This document shows, one piece after another, positions 49,092 to 64,000 of a DNA stretch of 64,000 nt. Below the pieces are notes generated by a model, which saw nothing but the letters and a program-made list of their open reading frames with translations, ran no database searches and was not told the origin of the DNA. Source of the DNA: Pempheris klunzingeri. Taxonomy: Eukaryota; Chordata; Actinopteri; Acropomatiformes; Pempheridae. How positions within the stretch are numbered: position 1 is the stretch's first letter; each line of letters begins with the position of its first letter. The stretch lies in assembly GCF_042242105.1 (NCBI RefSeq), contig NC_092024.1, forward strand, positions 2,114,001-2,178,000, written 5' to 3'. A program made the translations under genes and the position numbers.

Positions 49092-51227
49092 CTAAAGTTT
49101 GCAGGTGGCCTGCGCCACTTTGGAGCTGGTCTTTCTGTTGAGAGTTCGGCAGATGAACGCTCCAGCATCCATCAGCTTTGAGAGGTCCACTCCCTGAGAT
49201 AAGAGCAGAAAGTCAAGCGGTCAAACTTGAGGGAATGATTATAATAATTATAACCAAAAATGATGTAATGATCGGGTCAATCGGAGTTTCTTCTTTCTTG
49301 TTTACATCAGTAAGCACAAAAGCAAGAGCAGCATCTTTAACCTTGACTATTAAGTGCACCTAAAAAACTGGGGAGCTTAACAAGGAGCAAAGTGTGACGT
49401 CTTACCGTTTGTATCCCGAGTCCATGCAGCATATAGACCACATCTTCAGTAGCAACATTCCCAGAAGCCCCCTGGGCATAGGGACAGCCTCCCAGTCCAG
49501 CTACTGAAGAGTCCACCACACTGATTCCCATCTGCAAAACAAAGGGAGTCTTTACCTTAAAAGCTAATTTCCCTTTATCACACCATCTGCATCATTCAAA
49601 GACAGTTTCAGGAGGCATTCATGTAACGAGAACCAAGTCTAACCTGTAAGGCAACAAGGATGTTAGCCAGGGCCTGGCCGTAGGTGTCGTGGCAGTGCAC
49701 TGCCAAGGCATTAACCGGCACCTCTCTGCTCACCGCCTCCAGCATCTCAATCATGCTGCCCGGAGTCCCCACTCCTATAGTGTCACCGAGGGAGATCTCA
49801 TAGCAGCCCATGGAGTACAGACGCTTGGCTACCTGAAGATAAGAGACAAAGCTTGAGATGGTTGCACGAGTGACGGCGCTTATTCTGTGCTCATGTTTGT
49901 TCGCGTTTACAGTGATCACTACATTCTTACGTGAGCAAGTATCAAGTGAGAACTCACATGTGCGACTTTTTCAGGTGCCACCTTGCCTTCATACGGACAT
50001 CCAAGAACACATGACACATAACTGGTGACAAGAAACATGGATGAAACTCGTGCGACAAATCAAAGCCTATAATTCTGCTGATTTATACGTGTGTTGATAG
50101 TCAAGAGGAAGCCAGTAATCCTACCCCCTAACTGGGACGCCAGCCTCTTTGGCTGCTCTCATAACCTCGTCAAAGCGCTGTAAACTCTCGTCCACAGAGC
50201 AGTTTATGTTCTTCTTACTGAACAGCTCAGATGCAGCGCCAAATATGGCTACCTCCGAAGCTCCTGCTTTCACCTGTAGTGGGTCAGAGCAAGAAAAGGG
50301 CATTTAAGGTGAAACTTCTAGACACGTAACCTACTGTAGAAGAACTTCAGTATCAAGTAAGATTATTCAGCTATTGGGAAAGTGTGTTGGAGTACGAGGT
50401 TTGACACTCACAGCAGCCTGGAAACCCTTGAGGTTGGGGGTGAGGACGGGGTAAGACACTCCAGGTATCCTACAGATCCCCTTCATCACCTCGACCTGGT
50501 CTGCCATCTGACATTTGGGACAGAAATCATTTAGCACCGAAGAGAATTATTCCTTTACATGGCAGATTCTGTAGCGCCCTCTGTGGGCTGTGTCAGCACT
50601 TTCCATATGAATTGCTGTGGGAGAACAAACTCACCTGTGGGACCCATTTGGGAGAGACAAAGCTGGTGGCCTCAATGACAGGCAGCCCCGACGCTGACAA
50701 CATGTCAATCAAGTGAATCTTTGTCTCTGTCGGCACAAGAGTCTGAGGGTGGAGGCAGTAAAGCAACAAGATGAGGCAACACTTAAAAAAGACACTGACA
50801 CAAGGCTGGACATTGAGGCATTTGAAAGCGGCTGTGCTAATTACACTAATTATTTTGAACTTACCTTTTCATTCTGGAGACCATCTCTGGGTCCCACCTC
50901 CACTATTTTCACCTTCTCTGGGAGAGCTTGACCTGCCCTTACACCAGCCTGCACACACACAGTTAATAAAAGTTAGTAAAGTAGTGTTGCTAGCTAACAG
51001 CCGTCCAGGCTACCGGAAGTGTCTGAGCTGGTTCAGCCGTGGAGGACGCCGACAGCCGGGTCAGCTGACAGGCTGCCGGCTGTACCTGCTCGGCTCAACC
51101 TGCCGGAAGATAAAAGCACGAAGAAACTCACTGCTTTGGCCTTCGCCGAGGAGCTAAACGCCACATACTGCTGCCCCATTGTTGAAGTGAAAGCGCTTCT
51201 GTTGACAAGCCTCAAGACGGCCGCCAT
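49092..51227 (-). CDS. hmgcl: Hydroxymethylglutaryl-CoA lyase
   Basis: Cleaves HMG-CoA to acetoacetate and acetyl-CoA in ketone-body synthesis and leucine breakdown, in mitochondria and peroxisomes. Nine exons, first to last: 51132-51227, 50865-50948, 50635-50742, 50412-50507, 50125-50273, 49958-50021, 49644-49832, 49406-49531, 49092-49193, giving 337 aa (human 325). The N-terminal 30 residues are basic and Ser/Ala-rich, a mitochondrial targeting signal. Motifs: [13 protein letters not shown] (catalytic Arg53, Asp54), [10 protein letters not shown] (metal-binding His pair), [14 protein letters not shown] (catalytic loop Cys). The last three residues, CKL, are the weak PTS1 known from human HMGCL. 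All phases agree and all key residues are present. Confidence 0.95.
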
Positions 51228-51308
51228 GATGGTCCAGCCTCCGCTCTGACGTCACTTCTTCCTCGGGAGGGGAGCAGGAAGAAGAGATTGTCAGCCGCAC
51301 CGCAGGAG

Positions 51309-51322
51309 CGCCACCTACCGGC
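51309..51322 (-). promoter_or_regulatory. CTCF-like motif upstream of hmgcl
   Basis: Minus strand CCGGTAGGTGGCGC: eleven of twelve matches to CCASYAGRKGGC by eye, about 80 bases upstream of the hmgcl start codon. A motif match only. Confidence 0.35.
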
Positions 51323-52486
51323 CGGGGACGCGCATTGACCCATGATCATTTTATTTAAGGTGTCCATTGGAATTAAACGTCTATGAACCATAAACGTTTT
51401 GTAGACCCGATACATTTAAAAATACCCCTTAATATAGACCCCACAAATGTTTTTAATGCTTTGTCATCTGAGGTCCTACTCTCTTACTCACCTCTTTTAC
51501 ACCTGGTCAAATGATCATTTTCAACACTATAAACACAATTCAAAGCCGTCTTTTAAAGATTTCATACAATATTTTGAATGCTAGGACACCACAGCTAATT
51601 TTATTGCAGATGTATTGATCTCATAAGGAATGTTTGACTCACACATTTCTAATAGAATATCCATATTACTGTTTTTCTTCTAAGCTTTACATATATGATA
51701 AACTCTGAAATTATATGTAATAAAGAAAAAGAGTAGGCTGCATACACAATTGAATGTTATAGCTGCGTTTGGAAAACACAGATTCTGCTTTCTATATTTA
51801 TTGTATTTGTGTATTTCATTATAAATAATGAAATGTTCTAATGTTCTTGTCCTTAATATAATTTCCATTCATAAGATCTGAGTGGCCTTTCCATATACAC
51901 AATGAAAAACTGCAGGACACCAGAATATATAAAAATATTTTTAATGTGTCAAAAAGTAAAAAAAACCCAAAACGAATAAATTATAATTGGCTTTATATCA
52001 TAGTGCATATTGTAATGAAACACAATCATAAAAAGCACTGCGACCATGTAATTGGAGGGAAAGAAAGTCTGCTGACTTTCCAGACAGGGAGTATGGAAAT
52101 AGCAGTGTCTTTGTTACTTAGTTTTGCTCCAATGCCAACTTTTATCAAAGCAGAGAGTCCCAAAAAAGTAGCAGAGGAGTTCTTTCATGCATATGAAAAA
52201 AACTAATCTTTGACAGAGCTATCATGTAACTATAATTGAAGGAAAGGAAATGCTGAATATGCATGCTTTGGATACTGCATTTCTTTATGACGCTTAACAA
52301 AAAGCATTCCATTTTGTCACAAAGGTCAACAATCTCAATAAAGGTAAAGATTAGCCACTTGCATTTAACTAATAGACAACTAATATATCATAAAAGTGTG
52401 TATTTACATCAGTGGATCACATATTTTATGCATAAATTCTCTTGCATGGCTTTAACACACACACTCTGTTGTTTGTGCATGCCTCT

Positions 52487-52506
52487 GCACACACACACAC
52501 ACACAG

Positions 52507-52553
<47 letters not shown>
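52487..52553. repeat. (AC)n microsatellite
   Basis: Two AC runs with a GCGCGC-like break (aggcgcgcac), 11 bases beyond the zbtb8a stop codon, so it would be transcribed in that gene's 3' UTR. Confidence 0.95.
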
Positions 52554-52554
<1 letters not shown>

Positions 52555-52564
52555 TGGTTCCATT

Positions 52565-55500
52565 TCACTGCAGCTCCTCATCACTGTCGTCCACTTGCTG
52601 GATGATGAGGTCGGCCCCCGAGTCCTCAGCCAGGTCGTCGTCATCGGTTACCATCCAGCTCCTCTTGGTGTCCCCCTCCTCTTCCCCGTCCACCCCCAGT
52701 AACAGGGCCGGCCCCTCGTTGGCCTCCTCTAGACCGTCCATGGGGATGTCGTCGCAGCCCACTTCCTGGATGCAGGCGGTGCACATGCGGTAGCGTCGTG
52801 TGCCCTCACACACCACGTGGCCGGTGTCCTCCGTCACCTGACACTTACACTTCCTGCACACCAGCTTCCTGGCTTGATGGATCTGTGCAGAAAAAAAGAA
52901 GTGAAACACGTGAAATCAGAAAGAATGATGAAATATGTTCAGTGGTTGATGAGTAGGCGGTTTTGAACACTGATACAATAAGAAATCAATGCATTATTAG
53001 TTGGGGTGTAACTTATCACTATTCACTATCTCTATTTCTGTGCTTCTGAAGATCTTCTAAATAAAACCTACTGTCTCAAAATGGCTCCGAAGATGCTCCA
53101 GGCGAGTGAAGCGTTTATTGCAGGCCTGACAGGGGTACGGCCTCTCCCCGGTGTGACAGCGCAAGTGACGCTTCAGGTCTGCCTTCCTCTTCACCGTGTG
53201 TGTACAAAAGGGGCATTTGAAGCGCATAATAGGGTTGGAGTCTGCAAAGAGGAAGAGAAAATGTTCAGAGCTTTGGCTTTCCTGTTTATTCCCTGGAAAT
53301 CGCTACAGAGCCGGCTTCTTTTCATGTTTATACTCATGCCAGTCTGCTCATGATGAAGGTAAAAGAACTATTGATTTTCCATTTTCTCACATACAGTCCA
53401 ACGTACCTTTATTAAAGTGTCCGATAACACCCACAATAGGTGGAAGAGTAGCGTACAGCTCCTCTGCCTTTTCAGCCTTTTGTGTCCTCGCCTCCTGGAT
53501 GTCCAAGTCTTCGTGTTGGTTGGAGCGAGTGCTGATGGGTGCTTTCCTCTTCGTTCCCCCTTTACCTCGCCGGCGCTCTGATCCAGGCAAGGTGTACAGG
53601 GGGTCCTGAGGGTCCTGCAGGTCCTCCGCCTCAGTGCTGTGGTCATTAGCAGGGCTGCTTGGGTTAGTCTTCAGGGCTGAGGCTGATACCTCCTGGTCTG
53701 AGTCCTTCCCCATAAAGCCAGACTGGGATCTGGAGTTGTCCCGGGTCCACAGGGCCGGGGGTGGGCTGACAGAACAGGGGCCTTGCTGCTGCTGCTCTGA
53801 GGCCTCTTCCCCTGCTCCACTGGTGAAACTGCAGGTCTCAGACAAGCTGAGGCAGCGTTCGCTGTCTTCATCTTTCACACTGATGTCCAACGAGGATTTG
53901 ATGAAGTTCTTGCAGTAGTTGATGACATTGTTCATCTGCAAGTAGCTGGCCGCAGACATCACCTCAATCACATTGTGACTGGAGAGGTCCAGCTGGCCAG
54001 AGTAGATGAAATCCAGGATGACGGTGAAGGTCTCCGGGGTGAAGACGTCAAATGTGGCGTGGACAGAGTCGGACAGCCCGTCGGGCCCCTGGGACAGCAG
54101 CATGCGGAAGTAGCCGCTGCTGGCGAACAAGACGTTGCGGTGGGCCCTGAAGAGCTGGCCCTCCACCAGCACGCTGCAGTCACAGAAAAGCTCCTGGCGG
54201 CGCTGGTGGTTGAGCTGCTTCAGCAGGTTGCTTTGGTGAGCCGCTGTGATGTCTGCGGTGTTGAACCACCTCTGAGGCTGCCTGCAGGTGACAACATGAC
54301 AGAGCTCACTCTGGGTGTGTAAGCGGCACACAGAATGGAATAATCACAGAGGCACAGCAGCCCGTGTGGACACTCATCACTGAAATCAAGACACGTCTGT
54401 GGCCAAGCTAGGACTCAAAATGCAGCAGCCTATATGCACATGTAGAGTATGATCTCAGTTCTGCATGTTCAGGGAGGAAACATGGGCTCCTGGAGTGTGA
54501 TTCTGACCTTCTAGTAGTCCGCTTACCTTGGTAAAGGGTTATGCAACACACCCCAAACACTAACTGCAGGTCACATATCAAACACAGCAGTGACACCCCC
54601 CACTGGTGTAGCTGTCAGTTATCCCCCGTCTTTGTCTCTGCGCTGGACCATCTCCAGCACCCGCCCACCGGACTTCATTCTCATCTGTGATTGGCTGGAC
54701 GAGCCTTCAATCAAAATCTTCTTCTAATAGGCTACACCCGACTCCAGTCATCAGAGAGCATCGGGTGACAAAACCCTTTAATCATCCCTGAGGGAAGCTA
54801 AAGCGCGCAGGAAATGTGGCAAACACACCAGACTGATGGGGAGAGAGAATAAAACACTGCAGGCGGACAAAAAGAAAAAAAAAATTGCCGCAACCTCGTT
54901 TAACAGAATAGTTTTTCCATAGTAACCTATTTATCCTCGTGCAGACTCTGAATCACACGCATTCATTTTTAATTATGCGATGCTCGCTGACAGGCTCCAC
55001 AGCGCCCGATAACCCACGGTGCAACGCCCGCCCGCAACACTCAGTATTGCCCCTGATGTCACACGAAACCAAGTGTAGTGTCTTACCCGAGCCTTCCTGC
55101 CTTAATTCAGACATCAGCCGACCTACAAAACGACATGAGAGTGCTGCAGTCCTGCGAGAGAAAAGCGGGCAGCGGCGCACCGGAGCAGCCCAGTCTGTCC
55201 TGGAGCGACGCCCACTTCAGGCTCCAGCCAGCACACAATAGAAAAATAGACACTACCGTCCAGCTACTGAGCCATCTGCGAGCTGAGAAATAAATATATT
55301 CTCGTGGTGTACCACACTGGGGATTACACGCGCTAACACGCCCGTTTTCATCCTCGAGACCACCCCCACTTCTCGCCGGAGGTCCGGAGCGCAGCGAGCA
55401 GCGGGGAGGATTTGCCTGCTGCCCAAACCCAGCGCCTCTTTCCCAGGCGTGAGGTGTCGGCAGGACCCGCTTACGCCCCACGCAGTGATACCCCTGACAA

Positions 55501-55582
55501 AATCCATCGATACTCACTGGTGACTTGATTCACCCGGCGCCCGATAGAGTCTACTCGCCCCCAAGTCTGCCACCATATCCAT
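52565..55582 (-). CDS. zbtb8a: Zinc finger and BTB domain protein 8A
   Basis: Nuclear BTB-zinc-finger protein, presumably a transcriptional repressor. Exons, first to last: 55518-55582, 53407-54281, 53072-53241, 52565-52882, giving 475 aa (human 441). The BTB domain follows [20 protein letters not shown] and [12 protein letters not shown]. Two C2H2 fingers are in exon 3 ([32 protein letters not shown]). The last exon keeps [16 protein letters not shown] and the acidic end [16 protein letters not shown] of human ZBTB8A. Human translation starts at the equivalent of ADITAAHQS, but this gene has no Met there. The first exon is inferred: ATG 55582 in strong context (aaaATGG), open in frame to a GTGAGT donor and joining exon 2 in phase. 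A start elsewhere is possible; exons 2-4 are firm. Confidence 0.88.
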
Positions 55583-56212
55583 TTTTAATTGCTTTAGCCT
55601 TTTTTTCTTTGCTCTTTTTCCTCGTCCAGGGTCCACAGTCAGGCACTTCCTGCTCAGCCCTAAAGACCGAAACCCGGTTAGAGCGACTGGAGCACTGTGC
55701 TGACGTGGGTGTTTATTAACTGGGTGCCCGAGGGTTCAAGGAGCCATTTAAAGCCCTAGTGCCCCGTTTAGATGTTCTGCATGGATGTTAACATTGAACA
55801 CCGAATACCTCAGCCTTAAAAAAAATCCAGAATAATTCTGGAGGGCTTTAAATGCTGTGTGAGATACTCACACCTCCTACTGACCACAACACACCGCCAC
55901 ATTTCCTTCATCTGCCTTGACATCATTATTATATCTTTAATGTTCCTGTGCTGCTCAATTGTGACCTCATGGCAACCATCATCATACATGCAGGTGATTG
56001 TATATTTCACTGGAATATTAGAAGTGTTAAGTGTATTATAAGTATATGTGTGTTTTTTTTTTTTAGGGTTTGTCCCAATAAAGACATTTCATCTCATAAT
56101 GTCATCACACATTGAAACAGTTAATTACAACTCATTTCAGAACCATTTGAAACAGCCTGATTTCATAATGGTGTGGAAATGAATGCTTCAGTTTCCTCAG
56201 TAAGAAAATTAA
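55583..56212. other. zbtb8a promoter side and gale 3' flank
   Basis: Short interval between the zbtb8a start and the gale 3' end, both on the minus strand. GC content is raised around 55380-55550 and falls to the right. No gene is recognised. Confidence 0.45.
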
Positions 56213-56218
56213 TTTATT
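56213..56218 (-). terminator. gale poly(A) signal
   Basis: AATAAA on the minus strand about 290 bases after the gale stop. Confidence 0.5.
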
Positions 56219-56504
56219 CTTTCATTGTTATGGCTCACAGATCGACACATCAATAGAGCAAATATCCGTTGTTCATCTGAAATAACAGGACAGACAAACG
56301 AGGCTTCTACATGAAAATAAGCCAATCATTCATACAGATCAAATTTGAGAAAATGAAACATGACAAAAAACGTTAAAGCGTTCTTCTCCTTATAAAGGTC
56401 TCTTCATGTGTTCATGTCATATGTAAAAATGAGGAAGTTGATGGTTCGCTTTGGCGTGGTGAATGACGGAGAGGATTAAAGAGCAACAAAAGGCTGGAGT
56501 TGCA

Positions 56505-61576
<5,072 letters not shown>

Positions 61577-63412
61577 ATGGCTAAGCTGTGCCTGTATTTC
61601 TGTTTATGCGTGAGTGTCCACACTTCCCTCGGGCTGCCACCCCAGCACCGGGGGTGGCTGCGGCTCTGGGAGGAGGGCGAGGGCTGCAGGGAGTGCAATC
61701 AGAACCACTGCCCAACAGTACCCAACGACTGCCCTGCAGGTCGGGTGCAGGATGACTGCGGATGTTGTGAACAGTGTGCTAACGTGGAGGGACAACAGTG
61801 TGATCCAGATGGGGCTCAGAAATTCTACGGCCGCTGTGGAGAGGGCCTAGTCTGCCAGAGGAAAATACCACAGAGGGGCCACAGGGCTGAGCCAGAGCCT
61901 ACATGTGTGTGTCAGGAAAAGGACCCTGTATGTGGCTCAGATGGATGGACGTATCCAAATGTTTGCCAGATGAGAGAGGCTGCCAGCCGCCGTAACACAA
62001 GCCTCAAGCTCAGTGGAAGAGGACCCTGCTATTCTGGTTATTGCACTCTTTCTTAGAATTGTTATCAGCCCGGGAAAGTTAATATTTTTATGATTCCAAT
62101 GCATTTGTATTATTGTCTTGATAGGGAGCAACTTTAGGCGACCTAGTATTGAACCTTGGGGTACTCCCTTTCTTCTGCTGCAGCTCCTCGTGTCCTTCGA
62201 GGCCCTAGAAACCTGTCCAACTACACCGGGAACGACATCGTGTTTGGTTGCGAGGTCTCAGCCTACCCTCTTCCAAACCTCAGCTGGAGGAAGACAGGGA
62301 TTGACAACTTCCTGCCAGGAGATGATCCTCACATCTCTGTCCAGGTTTGATTAGAGCTTCAGTTATTATTTGTCACTGAAAGTTTAATTAAAAGTCAGGC
62401 TATCTCTGACTCTGTTACTATGATTTTAACCATGTTTGTGTTTAATTTGTCTTTTGTGGAGAAGCAATACTAAATCAGAGGAGTGCCTCTTCGAACTTGA
62501 GTCAGTCATGATATCATCACAATATATTAACAACGATTGCACTGGTGGCTCAACGCAATGATTCTGTGATATGTGATAAAGTATACTGCATGACAATCAT
62601 TTGAGAAATATGACGATAGCTATCTTTGCAACTGAAAAGGCATACACCCAAGACATTGTATATTTAATCTGTGTGCTTCTACCTTAACAGAGCTGTATGT
62701 ACAACTGAGATGAAACAGTGGTAATAAAATGAACAGACTTTCCTTTGTAACACCCACACAGCAATGTGTTCGTGTGCCATCAATCGCTTGCAGACAGTCA
62801 TGCACTGACTAAATGCTGAACTGCCTAAATCGAAAGCAATCCCAGAGTTTATATATTAACAGTCAACAATGCTGCTAGTGTATCAATAATGATCATCATA
62901 GAGCAGTGAAGCAGTGAGTCATGTTACTGAATACTGCAGACGATCATCTAATGCACACATTTCTTGCTTTTTATTTAAACCTGTTCAGATCTAATCTCAT
63001 ATTTTTGTCAGGCTCGAGGAGGTCCTGAGCGCTACACTGTCTCCACCTGGCTTCAGATACAGGGCATCCACCCCTCTGACGCAGGGGTCTACTCTTGCAT
63101 CTCCCACAATACCTTGGGAGAAACGTCTGCATCAGCACAGCTCACAGTGTTGAGGCAGGGTAAGCATCATACTGCAGACTGCAGTCAACAGTGGATTTGA
63201 TTTTTGAACTAAAGTGTACACTGGCAAACTCACTTCTCTACTTCTTCACTTATTTTGAAAGACGCTGTATGTTCTAAAACGTTCTTACCTACTCTCCAGT
63301 GGTGGCGGTGATGAAAGGCCATGCTGAGGAGGAAGAGCAGCACTTTGATCATCTGGACGAGGGCAGTGGTGATGGACAGCTGGCATCTGGAGATTACCTG
63401 GGATTAATTTAA
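61577..63412 (+). CDS. kazald: Kazal-type and Ig domain protein (KAZALD1-like)
   Basis: Secreted IGFBP-related matrix protein. Four exons: 61577-62036, 62184-62344, 63012-63159, 63300-63412, giving 293 aa (human KAZALD1 304). ATG 61577 is chosen because it follows a splice acceptor and opens a signal peptide (MAKLCLYFCLCVSVHTSLG). An IGFBP-type domain follows, with CRECNQNHCP and DCGCCEQC (the family's GCGCCxxC with one change). A Kazal domain comes next (CQEKDPVCGSDGWTYPNVC), then one Ig domain (CEVSAYPLPNLSWRK to DAGVYSCISHNTLGE). The acidic tail has EEEEQHFDHLDEGSGDG. Human KAZALD1 is on 10q, not 1p, so which fish kazald paralogue this is remains open. The exon 1 donor (tctg|gttatt) is weak but the phase requires it. 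Confidence 0.87.
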
Positions 63413-64000
63413 GTCAGTTTAGGTGACCTGACAACAAGGAAGCCTGGGGGAAAACTCTTTAAACTAACACAAAGGATTAGCAAACATATTTTAAATGAAA
63501 GGGCATGATGTTTGTCAGTCCTTGCTCGATTGTAAGAGGAAGGCCTCTATTACAATTATACATCACATCTGCTTTCATTCACCTTCTTATCGTACAATGG
63601 CACACAAATAAATCACTCTTGTTATTTGCTGTGTTGAGTTTACTAAATGTGTGTGACTACAATAACCTGAATAATGATGACAAAGCAGCGATAACAAGGG
63701 AAACTGCAGACTCATCTTCAAAACATTCAGTTTTACATGATTGATTGACAAATTACAAACATATACAAGTCAATCCTAGAGTAGAGCCTCTGTCACATCC
63801 TCCTGCTTTCACCACTCCACCCAGGAAACAGACCACAGCACATTGGTTTAGAGGAAAAGAAAGAGAGAGAGAGAGTGATGGATGGAGTGAGAGGAGGTGT
63901 GACCATCCGCAGGGTCTCCATCTGATTCTCTTCATCTCTCTCCACCTGAGTGCCAGTTAATCCTCCCCTCATCCCCCGACTCCCAGCTGGATACACCGGC
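63413..64000. other. 3' flank of kazald-like gene
   Basis: AATAAA at 63607-63612 is the likely poly(A) signal. Beyond it are a short GA repeat near 63860-63880 and anonymous DNA to the window end. Confidence 0.5.

Larger units (their letters stand above)
51228..52564. other. Intergenic / zbtb8a 3' UTR
   Basis: The first 110 bases are the hmgcl promoter region, with a CTCF-like motif at 51309-51322. The rest is AT-rich and probably includes zbtb8a 3' UTR (minus strand). A (CA)n tract is at 52487-52553. No other gene is seen. Confidence 0.45.

Noticed and set aside
52263-52793. 176-aa plus-strand ORF
   Set aside because: Runs through the (AC)n tract into the antisense of the zbtb8a last exon.
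53975-54322. 115-aa plus-strand ORF
   Set aside because: Antisense shadow of the zbtb8a BTB exon.

Overview
The window is nuclear DNA from a teleost fish, most likely a percomorph. It carries spliced genes with GT-AG introns, a dense set of 1:1 orthologues of human chromosome 1p genes, two tandem connexin genes each with one coding exon, a fish ZP3-type egg-coat gene, and interspersed repeats of kinds I know from perciform genomes. I see no prokaryotic gene and no viral element.

Order and strand: lck (+, 3' part only, 655-6860); hdac1 (+, 8551-12604); tmem54 (-, 13843-17868); ZP3-like (+, 18897-21434); pabpc4 (+, 22331-29593); an unassigned small ORF (+, 30401-30637); ppie (+, 31753-36693); gjb4-like (+, 39626-40417); gjb3-like (+, 45718-46578); hmgcl (-, 49092-51227); zbtb8a (-, 52565-55582); gale (-, 56505-58901); kazald-like (+, 61577-63412). 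I placed exon borders by hand, matching splice sites, reading phase and remembered family sequence. All multi-exon genes given in full close in frame: hdac1 490 aa, tmem54 246, ZP3-like 632 or 621, pabpc4 627, ppie 301, hmgcl 337, zbtb8a 475, gale 350, kazald-like 293.

The genes do not form one pathway. They are housekeeping genes (hdac1, pabpc4, ppie, hmgcl, gale), a T-cell kinase (lck), membrane or matrix genes (tmem54, two connexins, kazald-like, ZP3-like) and a transcription factor (zbtb8a). The interest lies in gene structure and neighbourhood. Points that stand out are a roughly 1.25 kb, 27-bp minisatellite ending about 20 bases before ppie exon 2, a PABP-type A-rich 5' leader with TATA box and TOP start on pabpc4, a ZP3-like protein with a long C-terminal extension, zbtb8a lying between hmgcl and gale, several terminal-inverted-repeat elements (one nested in another), a perfect hairpin in an hdac1 intron, and a shortened Lck tail.

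Intergenic DNA is largely anonymous. I found no tRNA, rRNA or CRISPR array. I did not find a strong case for a wholly new biological system. The best candidates for something undescribed are the ppie minisatellite and the unassigned ORF after pabpc4.
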